From: Bacteroidales bacterium UBA1797 | GTDB lineage: Bacteria > Bacteroidota > Bacteroidia > Bacteroidales > VadinHA17 | Assembly (NCBI GenBank): GCA_002319885.1 | Contig: DCFT01000067.1 | Location: forward strand, 1-50,386 | DNA length: 50,386 nucleotides | Reading direction: 5' to 3' | Made by a program: the position numbers and the translations under genes | Shown: positions 8,807 through 17,673 of the stretch, piece after piece | How positions within the stretch are numbered: position 1 is the first letter of the stretch | Layout of the letters: each line of letters begins with the position of its first letter | The notes under the pieces: model-generated | Seen by the model: only the letters and a program-made list of their open reading frames with translations | What the model was told of the DNA's origin: nothing | Database searches by the model: none

Positions 8807-9010
8807 AAAAGGCTGTCTAAAAAGTTACTCTCAGCCACAAATCGAAGAGAAGCGAAGATCCCGACCGAAGCATTGGGAGTACACAAAGCAGGTACAAAGT
8901 ACACAAAGGTAAGATCATGATATTTATCCCGATAGTTATCGTGACTTTGTGTCCCCTGCCTGCCGGCAGGCAGGTTTGTGAATTTACTTTGTGCCCCTTT
9001 GTGGTTAATT
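8807..9010. repeat. Dispersed palindromic repeat element, copy 1
   Basis: It begins directly after the stop codon of the membrane protein gene with GGCTGTCTAAAAAGT, which resembles the ends of copies 2 and 4. It holds CACAAAG words on the left and CTTTGTG words on the right, ending in CTTTGTGGTTAATTGATTTT. Two internal palindromes are present: a degenerate TCCCGATAGTTATCGTGA at about 8927-8944 and a perfect 20-bp CCTGCC/GGCAGG palindrome at 8955-8974. No ORF is supported. The rest of the gap (9011-9211) is AT-rich leader of the peptidase gene. Confidence 0.6.
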
Positions 9011-9211
9011 GATTTTTTCTTTTAAGACAGCTTCATTAATAATCCTGATCCTGTTATAAAATTTATCAGAAATGAATTTTAAAATTTCATGTCCTGAAAG
9101 TATCAGCATTTTTTTAACTTTAAAAATTTGAAATTGACTTTTGAACTGTAGTGATATATTATCGCTATTATTAAATAAATATTTACATTTCAATACATTA
9201 AACTTAAAAAA

Positions 9212-11437
9212 ATGTCTAAACCTTATTATTTGTCAGATCGCCGAGGCAGAATTATAGTTTTTCTTATCCCGGTGTTATTCTTCATTATATCATTTACCGG
9301 AATTTCGCAGGTAAGCGACATAAACTGGTCTGTTGACGGTAATTCCTATTTCCGTGTTGAGAAAAATGAACTTGTTAAGTACACTCTGCCTGATAATAAA
9401 CCGGCGGTTGTTTTGTCCAAACAACAGCTTACTCCTGCAGGCAGTAATACTCCGCTGCAGTTCAGTTATTATTCGTTTTCGGGTGACCAGCAAAAAGTAT
9501 TGTTGTTTACCAACACAAAAAGAGTATGGAGGCTGAATACCAAGGGTGATTATTGGGTACTTGACATAAAATCCGGATCTCTATCACAACTGGGAAAAAC
9601 ACTACCGGAATCTTCCTTAATGTTTGCAAAATTTTCCCCCGATGCCAGGTCGGTTGCATATGTCAGCAATGATAATATTTATGTAGAGGATCTTGCCAGT
9701 TCACAAATAAAGCCCCTTACGACAGATGGTTCTGTTACTCTTATAAACGGTACTTTCGACTGGGTTTACGAGGAAGAATTTGCCTGTCGTGATGGTTTCC
9801 GCTGGAGCCCCGACAGTAAAACGATCGCCTACTGGCAGCTTGACGCCAGCAAAATCCGTAAGTTTTACCTTATTAACAATACCGATTCCATATACTCAAG
9901 GATAATACCTATCGAATATCCAAAAGTTGGACAGAATCCTTCTTCCTGTAAGATAGGTGTGGTAAATGTTGCCGATGCAAAAACCACATGGATGAATATT
10001 CCCGGTGATCCATTTCAGAATTATATTGTACGGCTTGAGTATATACCATCAACAAACAATCTTCTTACTCAGCAGCTTAACCGGAAGCAGAATGAAAGCA
10101 AACTTTATATTTCAGACGCTTCAACAGGCATATCAAAAGTCATTGAGGAGGAATCGGATCCTGCCTGGGTAGATATTTATCAGCCAGGGAATCCTTATGC
10201 CATTGACTTTACCAACAAATTTATCTGGCTGGATGGAACCAAAAGTATTCTCTGGGATTCTGAAAAGGACGGCTGGAGGCATCTGTACCAGGTTTCTCTT
10301 GAAGGAAAGCCTGAAAAACTTGTAACACATGGGAATTATGACTTCTCCGATATTACTTATATCGACCAGAAGAAGGGTTATGTCTATTTTATGGCTTCGC
10401 CCGATAATGCAACACAGAATTATCTGTACCGCACAAAACTTAACGGTACAGGTACGGCTGAATTGATGAGTCCTGATGTATTAAAGGGAACGCACAGTTA
10501 CTCCTTCTCTCCAAATGGGAAATATGCTGTTCATTCATTCTCCAATAATTTCACACGGCCTTCACGCGAATTTATTTATGTGGCAAATCAAAAACCACTA
10601 AATGAAAAGAAGGGAATCATTTCTCATCTCGATTCGCTCAGAGTCAAACCTACAACCGAATTCTTCAGGGTTACAACTGTGGACAATGTGGAAATGGATG
10701 GATGGATGGTGAAACCTTCCGATTTTGATCCTTCAAAAAAATATCCTGTTGTATTTTTTGTATATACCGAACCTGCACAGGCTACAGTAATAGATACTTA
10801 TGGTAGGGCCCGCGATTTCCTTTATCTTGGTGATATGGCAAAAGATGGTTATATCTATATCTCACTTGATAACAGGGGTACACCTGCTCCAAAAGGAGCA
10901 GCATGGAGAAAATCCATTTACAGGAAAATAGGTCAGATAAATATCCACGATCAGGCTATGGCTGCCAAAGAAATCCTGAAATGGAATTTTGTCGACCCTG
11001 AAAGAATTGCTGTATGGGGATGGAGTGGGGGAGGTTCTGCCACTTTGAATCTGATGTTCCAATATCCCGATATTTATAAAACAGGTATTGCAATCGCTGC
11101 GGTTACTAATTTGCTTACATACGATAATGTGTACCAGGAACGCTATATGGGTTTGCCACAGGAGAATATGGAAGACTTTGTGAAAGGATCGCCAATCACC
11201 TATGCAAAAAATCTTAAAGGGAACCTCTTGTATATACATGGAACCGGCGATGATAATGTTCATTACCAGAACGCTGAAATGCTTCTTAATGAATTAGTTA
11301 AATATAATAAACAGTTTCAGTTTATGGCATATCCTAACCGGACACATGGCCTTTCTGAAGGAGAAGGCACATTACTTCACCTGGCTACTCTTTATACCAA
11401 CTATCTGAGAAAGAACTGTCCTCCCGGCGGAAAGTAG
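9212..11437 (+). CDS. Secreted dipeptidyl peptidase IV-type serine peptidase (S9B)
   Basis: 741 residues. An N-terminal hydrophobic segment (about 14-32, IIVFLIPVLFFIISFTGIS) acts as signal or anchor. A beta-propeller domain (about 40-470) carries the DPP4 double-Glu motif in DWVYEEEF, which in this family binds the free substrate N-terminus. The alpha/beta hydrolase domain (about 490-735) has the nucleophile in GWSGGG (near residue 606), the Asp in GTGDDNVH (near 678) and the His in NRTHGLSEGE (near 711). The usual GWSYGG is GWSGGG here, so the residue after the catalytic Ser is Gly rather than Tyr. DPP4-type enzymes release X-Pro dipeptides from peptides in the periplasm. With the S9 and C1 peptidases downstream it suggests peptide scavenging. 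Confidence 0.93.
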   Translation: MSKPYYLSDRRGRIIVFLIPVLFFIISFTGISQVSDINWSVDGNSYFRVEKNELVKYTLPDNKPAVVLSKQQLTPAGSNTPLQFSYYSFSGDQQKVLLFTNTKRVWRLNTKGDYWVLDIKSGSLSQLGKTLPESSLMFAKFSPDARSVAYVSNDNIYVEDLASSQIKPLTTDGSVTLINGTFDWVYEEEFACRDGFRWSPDSKTIAYWQLDASKIRKFYLINNTDSIYSRIIPIEYPKVGQNPSSCKIGVVNVADAKTTWMNIPGDPFQNYIVRLEYIPSTNNLLTQQLNRKQNESKLYISDASTGISKVIEEESDPAWVDIYQPGNPYAIDFTNKFIWLDGTKSILWDSEKDGWRHLYQVSLEGKPEKLVTHGNYDFSDITYIDQKKGYVYFMASPDNATQNYLYRTKLNGTGTAELMSPDVLKGTHSYSFSPNGKYAVHSFSNNFTRPSREFIYVANQKPLNEKKGIISHLDSLRVKPTTEFFRVTTVDNVEMDGWMVKPSDFDPSKKYPVVFFVYTEPAQATVIDTYGRARDFLYLGDMAKDGYIYISLDNRGTPAPKGAAWRKSIYRKIGQINIHDQAMAAKEILKWNFVDPERIAVWGWSGGGSATLNLMFQYPDIYKTGIAIAAVTNLLTYDNVYQERYMGLPQENMEDFVKGSPITYAKNLKGNLLYIHGTGDDNVHYQNAEMLLNELVKYNKQFQFMAYPNRTHGLSEGEGTLLHLATLYTNYLRKNCPPGGK

Positions 11438-11455
11438 GAGCTGACTATTCAGTTT

Positions 11456-12685
11456 TTAATAAAGTATTCTGACCCTTATTGTATGTGGGATATTCTTAAG
11501 GTCTTTGAGAACTGAGGCATCCAGCTCGCTGTCAGTTTCCAGGATGACATAGCCCAGATCAGCATCTGTCTGCAGATACTCAGCTGCAATATTTATGCCT
11601 CTTGAAGAAAAATAGTGATTGATTTCGCCCAATACTCCGGGCACATTTTTGTGAATATGTAAAAATCGCTGTTTTGAGGAGTTAGCCTGAAGCGCAATCT
11701 CGACGAAATTGACTGCGCCGATAGTGGACCCGGTATCACTGTATCTCACCAGTTTTTCTGCCACTTCCAGTCCGATATTGGCAAGAGCTTCAAGAGTGCT
11801 GCCTGCTATATGAGGTGTAAGAATTACATTATTGAAATTCTGTAATTCATTTACGAATGGTTTATCATTGGAAGATGGTTCCTGCGGAAAGACATCAGCA
11901 GCAACTCCAGCGAGTTTATTTGATTTGAGCCCCTCAGCAACTGCTTTGTAATCAACTACATCTCCCCGGGAAGCATTAATCAGGCAAGCTCCTTCTTTCA
12001 TTAGTCCAATCTGTTCGGTAGAAATCATATTCCTGGTTAATTCTGTTAACGGAACATGAACAGTTACAGTATCTGACATCTTTAACAGATCATTCATGCT
12101 TGAAACGGGTTTGGAATTTCCCAGGCTGAGTTTCTTCTCAATATCATAATAAACGATATTCATTCCAAGGTTCTCGGCAAGAATAGCAACCTGAGTACCA
12201 ATATGCCCATAACCTATAATACCTAGAGTTTTACCTCTTATTTCCACTGAGTTATTAAACGATTTTCTCCAGATCTTCTGATGAGCGAGTGCATTTTTTT
12301 CAGGAATGCCGCGCATAAGCATAATACATTCCGCAATAACCAGTTCCGCTACAGAACGGGTATTTGAGAAAGGAGCATTAAATACAGGTATCCCCAGCAT
12401 TTTGGCATCCTGAATATCCACCTGGTTTGTACCTATACTGAAACAACCGATAGCGAAGAGTTTCGGTGCCTGCAGAAGCATGTTTTTACGAAGTTCTGTC
12501 CGGCTTCTGATTCCGATAATATGTGTAGTCTGTAATTTTTCTTTTAGTTCTTCGCCCGACAATGCCCTGTTGAGGCATTCAACATCGGTATAACCATTTT
12601 CCCTGAAGAAAAGGTTGGCATTCTCGTGGATACTTTCAAGTAAAAGAACTTTGATCTTACTTTTGTCAAGTGAATAATTTCTCAT
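11456..12685 (-). CDS. serA: D-3-phosphoglycerate dehydrogenase
   Basis: 409 residues, the same length as the E. coli type. It oxidises 3-phosphoglycerate to phosphohydroxypyruvate with NAD, the first step of serine synthesis in the cytoplasm. The substrate domain shows CFSIGTNQVD. The nucleotide-binding domain has RSVAELVIAE, the Rossmann motif GYGHIGTQ and NASRGDVVD, and the catalytic His lies in LTPHIAGSTLEA. A C-terminal ACT domain (about 335-409, HKNVPGVLGEINHYFSSRGINIAAEY) suggests feedback control by serine. A good promoter candidate lies upstream. The gene converges on the DPP4-type gene with only 18 bp between stop codons. No other serine pathway gene is in the window. Confidence 0.95.
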   Translation of the reverse strand: MRNYSLDKSKIKVLLLESIHENANLFFRENGYTDVECLNRALSGEELKEKLQTTHIIGIRSRTELRKNMLLQAPKLFAIGCFSIGTNQVDIQDAKMLGIPVFNAPFSNTRSVAELVIAECIMLMRGIPEKNALAHQKIWRKSFNNSVEIRGKTLGIIGYGHIGTQVAILAENLGMNIVYYDIEKKLSLGNSKPVSSMNDLLKMSDTVTVHVPLTELTRNMISTEQIGLMKEGACLINASRGDVVDYKAVAEGLKSNKLAGVAADVFPQEPSSNDKPFVNELQNFNNVILTPHIAGSTLEALANIGLEVAEKLVRYSDTGSTIGAVNFVEIALQANSSKQRFLHIHKNVPGVLGEINHYFSSRGINIAAEYLQTDADLGYVILETDSELDASVLKDLKNIPHTIRVRILY

Positions 12686-12742
12686 CAGCAGAACATTATG
12701 ATTTAAAATGATAATCTAAACTAAAATCGTAGATTAAATCGT

Positions 12743-12773
12743 GAAAAGTAAATAAAAGAGTCCGTTTGTGCAA
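12743..12773 (-). promoter_or_regulatory. Bacteroidota-type promoter of serA
   Basis: Reading the minus strand, TTG (12773-12771) is followed by exactly 20 bases and then TACTTTTC (12750-12743), matching the TTG-N20-TAnnTTTG pattern with one mismatch at the last base. The predicted start of transcription near 12736 leaves a leader of about 50 bases before the serA ATG. Confidence 0.5.
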
Positions 12774-12875
12774 ATAATTTAAAGCGCTTTCGATAAACTG
12801 ATTTCAATTAAGTTTAAAAATCACTATTAAACAAAAAGATATTCTGATTGTATTATATTAAAATCATGACAAGTT

Positions 12876-13226
12876 ATGATAGAAATCCTTATTTTGAATC
12901 TAAAACCCGGAACCAGGGACAGATTTCGAGATATCTATATCACTGAATCCCTGCCAATTCTGAAAAAATGGAATATTGAAGTAGTAGCTCATGGACCTTC
13001 CCTCGATGATGATAATAGCTATTGGGTGATCAGATCGTTTAAAAGTTTAGTTCACAGACAAAAATCCGAGGACGCTTTTTATGCAAGCGACGACTGGAAG
13101 AGAGGTCCGAGAGAGCGTATTCTCGACATGATTGAAAGATCTGCCTATGTGGTAGTTTCTCAGGAAGCAGTAACGCAATGGGTACCCGCCGGAGTCAGCA
13201 TGAAAGCTGAGGATCTTAAACATTGA
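12876..13226 (+). CDS. NIPSNAP family protein
   Basis: 116 residues, soluble, no signal peptide. The ferredoxin-like NIPSNAP domain covers most of it: IEILILNLKPGTRDRFRDIYI at the start, then LKKWNIEVVAHGPSLDDDNSYWVIRSF, then the conserved block AFYASDDWKRGPRERILDMIE. Members are small dimeric alpha/beta-barrel proteins, and no catalytic role is established for most of them. It lies 46 bp before the TMEM175-type channel gene on the same strand, so the two may share a transcript. There are no obvious oddities. Confidence 0.88.
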   Translation: MIEILILNLKPGTRDRFRDIYITESLPILKKWNIEVVAHGPSLDDDNSYWVIRSFKSLVHRQKSEDAFYASDDWKRGPRERILDMIERSAYVVVSQEAVTQWVPAGVSMKAEDLKH

Positions 13227-13272
13227 AGTTTCATAGCAGGGGAAGAGTATTTGTAAATTTCAGAAAAAAAGA

Positions 13273-13857
13273 ATGAGAAAGGAAAGACTGGAAGCCTTCA
13301 GCGATGGAGTTCTGGCAATAATAATAACGATAATGGTACTTGAAATTAGAGTACCAATGGGTGATAAGCTTGCCAACCTTAGACCCCTGATCCCAATTTT
13401 TTCCAGTTATGTCTTAAGCTTCATTTATCTGGCTATCTATTGGAATAACCATCACCATATGATGCATACCGTAAAACACGTAACAGGAGATATCTTGTGG
13501 GCTAATCTTCATTTGCTTTTTTGGTTATCGCTGGTGCCCTTTGTAACCGGATGGATGGGGGAAAACCATTTTGCGCAGGCTCCACTTGCTCTGTACGGGG
13601 TCATTCTCCTGATGTCAGCTATAGCATATTATATTCTGCAAACCAGGATAATAAGAAATCATGGACAGGATTCAATACTCTCTAAGGCTATCGGGAAAGA
13701 TTTTAAGGGGAAAATTTCTCCGGTACTTTATATTGTTGCAATTTGTTCAAGTTGGATCAGTGAATGGATTTCAGGTGGAATTTATATTCTTGTAGCTTTA
13801 ATGTGGCTCATCCCCGACAGGCGTATTGAGATTATTTTCAGGAATGAGGAAAGTTAA
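13273..13857 (+). CDS. TMEM175-family potassium channel (DUF1211)
   Basis: 194 residues with about six membrane segments, the single-repeat bacterial form. The family signature RxxxFSDGV sits at Arg5-Asp11 (RLEAFSDGVLAIIITIMVLE), on the pore-lining first helix. HHHMMH in the turn after the second helix and the later hydrophobic segments also fit. Bacterial TMEM175 proteins assemble as tetramers and conduct K+ through a hydrophobic constriction on helix 1 rather than a TVGYG filter, and none is present here. The gene follows the NIPSNAP gene closely and converges on the beta-helix lipoprotein gene. Confidence 0.92.
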   Translation: MRKERLEAFSDGVLAIIITIMVLEIRVPMGDKLANLRPLIPIFSSYVLSFIYLAIYWNNHHHMMHTVKHVTGDILWANLHLLFWLSLVPFVTGWMGENHFAQAPLALYGVILLMSAIAYYILQTRIIRNHGQDSILSKAIGKDFKGKISPVLYIVAICSSWISEWISGGIYILVALMWLIPDRRIEIIFRNEES

Positions 13858-13874
13858 ATAAAAGGGTCTTTTTC

Positions 13875-15248
13875 TCAATTGTTCTCCTTAATTACTTCTT
13901 TCTCCGGGTGTCCGCTGATTTTATTGTTTATCATTTCCACCGGAAGACTGTTAGCAGTCAGCAGCACTGCAGCTACCTGTTTACCGGTTTTGGTGTTACG
14001 AATAATGTTGTCCTCAAGAATAACTCCTTCTGCTTTGCAATTGACCGATATCCCGTATCCTTTCTCTTTAATCCCGTTATTTTCGATCACGTTGTTTCTG
14101 AAAACACTTCGGTGAGGTGCATTTTGAGGTAAATCGCCACGAAGCTGAATTCCGTCTGATCCGTTCTCGAAGATATGATTATCGGCATACAGCATATCAG
14201 TGTCCTTATGACCAGTGCTTATACCGTTGAGGCCATTGTTATGAAAACTGTTATTTCTCACATTCCCATTTCTGACACGCCAGCACACATATAAACCATA
14301 ACCGTCATTATCGTGACTGTTGTTCCCCTCTATAAGTGTGAAAGGAGACCCGGTTCCGGGATGAAGTCCGCTGTTTGCACAACCATAAACTTCACAGTTA
14401 CGTACTGTTACGTATTCTGTTATTTGCCAGCTTATACCATCGCAGTTAAAATTCCTGACAGTAACATTTTCAATAACTGCTTTGTGTACTTTGTGAAGAT
14501 AGATTCCTCCGGCACGGCAACCGTCGATCATCTCATTGCTTTCTTTGCTGCCATCGACGGTGAGATTGGCAATTCTGACATTTTCGGCGCCGACGGCGGA
14601 GATCACCGAACAATTATTTGAGACGGTTCCTTTTTTGTCGGCATGATAATCGCGAACCAGATAGTTATCAATATATAAAACATTACCTTTAATAGCTGTT
14701 ATCCTGGCAGTTGTGAGGTCCCATCCCGACCGCTGACCTTCATCATAAACGGCAATTCCCATACCGGGTTTGAAGCCTGAAGCATCAGTTACTGTGATCT
14801 GCAGTTCCCCATAATCTGCGTCAATGGCAAAAGGCGAACTGTATCCTTTACATTTTTTTAGCACCGTATTCGCACCTGATCCCAGCAGAGTTATATTATC
14901 ATAAAGCTTTACCGGGGCGATAATATCATAGTTTCCAGGTGACAGGATGACAATGCCGGCTTTACTTGAATTATGTATTGCATCAACAGCTGTCTGGATT
15001 GCTTCAGAGGTGAAACCATGTATATCAGCACCAGGGCCACCTACAGTTATTTTCTTTTCGGGGAAAAGAGGTTCCACAACAGAAACAGGCAGTGATGCTT
15101 GTAAAGTATCCATTTTAAGATTCTCACTTATTTTATCAGAATCTTCGCCATTGCCTGTCTTACGCGCCCCCGGATTATTTACCTCGACACAAGCTGTGAA
15201 AATAACTAACAAGGAGACCAGGAGTGATGCTTTCATTTTTATTTTCAT
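13875..15248 (-). CDS. Right-handed beta-helix lipoprotein
   Basis: 457 residues. The signal peptide ends in a lipobox-like FTAC (Cys at about 20), so it is probably a lipoprotein. After a linker, the stretch KITVGGPGADIHGFTSEAIQTAVDAI resembles the start of pectate-lyase-superfamily beta-helix proteins. A run of parallel beta-helix coils follows with recurring patterns such as IENVTVRNFNCDGISW, VRNCEVYGCANSGL and FRNNVIENNGI. This fold serves polysaccharide lyases and hydrolases, and also structural or carbohydrate-binding proteins. No catalytic set can be assigned by eye and no sugar-utilisation locus (SusC/SusD) is near, so the function is open. There are two possible starts (Met1 and Met5) and the first is kept. 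Confidence 0.86.
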   Translation of the reverse strand: MKIKMKASLLVSLLVIFTACVEVNNPGARKTGNGEDSDKISENLKMDTLQASLPVSVVEPLFPEKKITVGGPGADIHGFTSEAIQTAVDAIHNSSKAGIVILSPGNYDIIAPVKLYDNITLLGSGANTVLKKCKGYSSPFAIDADYGELQITVTDASGFKPGMGIAVYDEGQRSGWDLTTARITAIKGNVLYIDNYLVRDYHADKKGTVSNNCSVISAVGAENVRIANLTVDGSKESNEMIDGCRAGGIYLHKVHKAVIENVTVRNFNCDGISWQITEYVTVRNCEVYGCANSGLHPGTGSPFTLIEGNNSHDNDGYGLYVCWRVRNGNVRNNSFHNNGLNGISTGHKDTDMLYADNHIFENGSDGIQLRGDLPQNAPHRSVFRNNVIENNGIKEKGYGISVNCKAEGVILEDNIIRNTKTGKQVAAVLLTANSLPVEMINNKISGHPEKEVIKENN

Positions 15249-15470
15249 TTAATTTTTAAAGTTTTATAATATAACGACTCAGAATATTTTTTGATTCTGA
15301 GAGAAAGGTATGAAAAAAATGATTTGATTCTGACACTACTGGTCGTTTTCTGATTGAAAACCATGTGGAGGGAACCGAAATATTACCGGGACGGAAATAA
15401 ACTTCTGAGGCACGGATTTGTTTTAATGGTACATTTAAAAATTCATTCAACTCATTTTCTGTCTGAACAT

Positions 15471-16049
15471 ATGCTTGATTTTAGTCTGACTCTGGAAACT
15501 GATAACATACTTCTGCGACCTTTGATAGCTGATGATTATCCATTCTTTGAGAAATTAGCCCAAGATAAATCATTGTGGCTCTACTTCACAGTAGATCTGT
15601 CGGTAAAACACGAATTGTATGATTGGTTGGACTCGGCTGTAAATGATATTAAAAACCAAACCCGTCTGGCTTTCACGATTATTGATAAAGTATCTGACAA
15701 ACCAATTGGCTCAACCAGTTTTGGTAATATCTCGCCCAGGGATAAAAGAATTGAAATTGGCTGGACATGGATTGCCAGAGATTATCATGGCAGAGGGATT
15801 AACAGTCAGGTAAAATACTTAATGCTTAAATATGTCTTCGAAGTTATGAATTATGAAAGAGTTGAAATAAAAACAGATGTTTTAAACATACCTGCAAGAA
15901 AGGCATTACTCAGGATCGGCGCCAGGGAGGAAGGCATTCTGCGTAGCCACACTTTAATGACTCACGATCGTCGCAGAGATACCATTTATTACAGCATTCT
16001 GAAATCAGAATGGGATGAAATCAAAGAACTGAATAAATGGGATAAATAA
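15471..16049 (+). CDS. GNAT N-acetyltransferase, RimJ/RimL type
   Basis: 192 residues, cytoplasmic. The opening LTLETDNILLRPLIADDYPFF is the usual RimJ/RimL start. IGWTWIARDYHGRGINSQVKYL gives the acetyl-CoA loop (R-x2-G-x-G/N-like), and NIPARKALLRIGAREEGILR is the typical late helix with the Asn-x3-R-A pattern. The frame extends upstream to a TTG at 15354, but the extra 39 residues are unlike the family. The ATG at 15471 gives the normal length and is chosen. The acceptor (protein N-terminus, antibiotic or small molecule) is unknown. It is followed after 104 bp by the MFS exporter, which has its own promoter candidate. Confidence 0.9.
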   Translation: MLDFSLTLETDNILLRPLIADDYPFFEKLAQDKSLWLYFTVDLSVKHELYDWLDSAVNDIKNQTRLAFTIIDKVSDKPIGSTSFGNISPRDKRIEIGWTWIARDYHGRGINSQVKYLMLKYVFEVMNYERVEIKTDVLNIPARKALLRIGAREEGILRSHTLMTHDRRRDTIYYSILKSEWDEIKELNKWDK

Positions 16050-16096
16050 CACGAGAAGTAATACAAGAACTGGTTGAGGAGGGGAGAAAGTGTGAC

Positions 16097-16126
16097 TTGT
16101 CTCTGTGAAACTTCGTTATTTCTTTG
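16097..16126 (+). promoter_or_regulatory. Promoter candidate of the MFS exporter
   Basis: TTG at 16097-16099 is followed by 19 bases and TTTCTTTG at 16119-16126, one mismatch from TAnnTTTG. The exporter ATG is 28 bp further at 16154. Confidence 0.4.
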
Positions 16127-16153
16127 CATTTTTGACCGGAAATTTAAATCAAT

Positions 16154-17404
16154 ATGAAATTATTGTTTTCGGGTGAAGCTTTCGCAGTGATGCGCGTAAA
16201 AAATTTTCGCTATTTTCTGTTCTATCGCATTTTCATGACAATGGCAAGTCTTATGCAGTCGGTTATTGTGGGATGGCAGATATACGATCTGTCGCACAAT
16301 GTTCTCTGGCTTGGATTCATTGGTCTTGCAGAGGTGATTCCACAGGTTAGTATATCACTTTTTGCCGGACATTATATCGATTTATGGAACAGGCGTAAGA
16401 TTGTTAATTATACCACACTCCTGCTTATTTTGGCGTCGGTGGTTTTGTTGATATACAGTTTAAATGCATCATATTTTTCCGCCAGATATGGTATCATTCC
16501 AATTTTTACTGCAATATTTTTATCAGGGCTGGCACGCGGAATATTAGGTCCGGCTCAGGTTGCATTAATGGGACAGCTCGTACCTAGGAGTTTGTATGCA
16601 AATGCTGCTACATGGAACAGTGCAAACTGGCAGGTGGCAGCGGTTTTAGGCCCGGCAATAGGTGGAATGATCTATGGTTTTTCTGGTATTGTACCGGCAT
16701 ATTCAACAGTAGTAGGTATGTATTCCCTGTCGTTTTTTATGGTTATGTTCATAAAGATCGGCAGACATGAAGTAATTGCATCAGAAGAGGGTGTCTTCAC
16801 CCGGATCCGCAGCGGAATAAGATTTGTCTTCGACACACCCGAATTGCTCGGCGCTTTTACGCTTGATATGTTTGCCGTACTGTTTGGTGGAGCAGTTGCT
16901 ATGCTTCCGGTATTTGCATCGGATATCCTGAATATCGGACCTCAGGGACTGGGCATGCTCAGAGCCTGTCCTGCCATAGGAGCAGCATTGATGGCTGTTG
17001 TCCTGATGTTCCGTCCGCCGATGAGGAATACCGGCAGATTGCTTTTCTTTTGCGTAAGTGGTTTCGGGCTTTGCATGATAGGTTTCGGATTATCGAAAAG
17101 CTTCATATTATCAGGAATATTGCTAATTCTTAGCGGAGCATTCGACAATGTCAGCGTTGTTATAAGGGGTACCATTCTCCAGCTCTTCACTCCTGACTAT
17201 ATGCGTGGACGGGTTGCATCTGTAAATAGCATATTCATAGGATCATCGAATGAATTAGGTGCATTTGAATCGGGAGTTACCGCTAAATTAATGGGCCTGG
17301 TTACTTCGGTAGTTTTTGGAGGTATAATGACTCTCGTAGTTGTCTTTACAACGGTTAAGGTAAATAAGCCGCTAAGAAAACTATCACTGAAAAACAAGAT
17401 TTAA
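16154..17404 (+). CDS. MFS exporter, EntS-like
   Basis: 416 residues with about 10-12 membrane helices. The opening MRVKNFRYFLFYRIFMTMASLMQ and the following VGWQIYDLSHNVLWLGFIGLAEVIPQ match the MFS_3/EntS-type subfamily. Loop motif A-like residues occur in GHYIDLWNRRKIV. The central cytoplasmic stretch IRSGIRFVFDTPELLGAF and the late GTILQLFTPDYMRGRVASVNSIF are also typical of this group. EntS exports enterobactin in E. coli, but members of the group move diverse small molecules and no siderophore genes are present here, so only an efflux role is proposed. The gene is separated from the GNAT gene by 104 bp holding a promoter candidate. Confidence 0.92.
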   Translation: MKLLFSGEAFAVMRVKNFRYFLFYRIFMTMASLMQSVIVGWQIYDLSHNVLWLGFIGLAEVIPQVSISLFAGHYIDLWNRRKIVNYTTLLLILASVVLLIYSLNASYFSARYGIIPIFTAIFLSGLARGILGPAQVALMGQLVPRSLYANAATWNSANWQVAAVLGPAIGGMIYGFSGIVPAYSTVVGMYSLSFFMVMFIKIGRHEVIASEEGVFTRIRSGIRFVFDTPELLGAFTLDMFAVLFGGAVAMLPVFASDILNIGPQGLGMLRACPAIGAALMAVVLMFRPPMRNTGRLLFFCVSGFGLCMIGFGLSKSFILSGILLILSGAFDNVSVVIRGTILQLFTPDYMRGRVASVNSIFIGSSNELGAFESGVTAKLMGLVTSVVFGGIMTLVVVFTTVKVNKPLRKLSLKNKI

Positions 17405-17622
17405 GAGATAATGCAATAATAATAGAGTCTGAAATTAAAACCGGCAAACCTTCTTAAGGCGATTTCTGTTTGAAGTCAGGAAGTTATCCCTCATGATTAA
17501 ATTATCAGAAGAGCTTAATTTCAGAAGTGCTTCCTAAAGTGTAACAGGGAATGTTATCAAAAGTAAACGAATAATAGTACCCGATAATTTATTTATAACC
17601 AGCAAGATCATTAGAAAAAATA

Positions 17623-17653
17623 TTGACTTTTCCTTTGGCATTGTTTAAATTTG
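17623..17653 (+). promoter_or_regulatory. Perfect Bacteroidota promoter of the S9 lipoprotein peptidase
   Basis: TTG at 17623-17625, exactly 20 bases, then TAAATTTG at 17646-17653, a full match to TAnnTTTG. Transcription should start near 17660, giving a leader of about 14 bases before the ATG at 17674. It lies in a 269-bp gap with no other recognised element. Confidence 0.7.
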
Positions 17654-17673
17654 ATAATACAAAAATTTAAACT

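Noticed and set aside
9134..9164. TTG-N20-TATTATCG upstream of the DPP4-type gene as a promoter
   Set aside because: The spacing is right, but the -7 element has two mismatches to TAnnTTTG, too weak to list.
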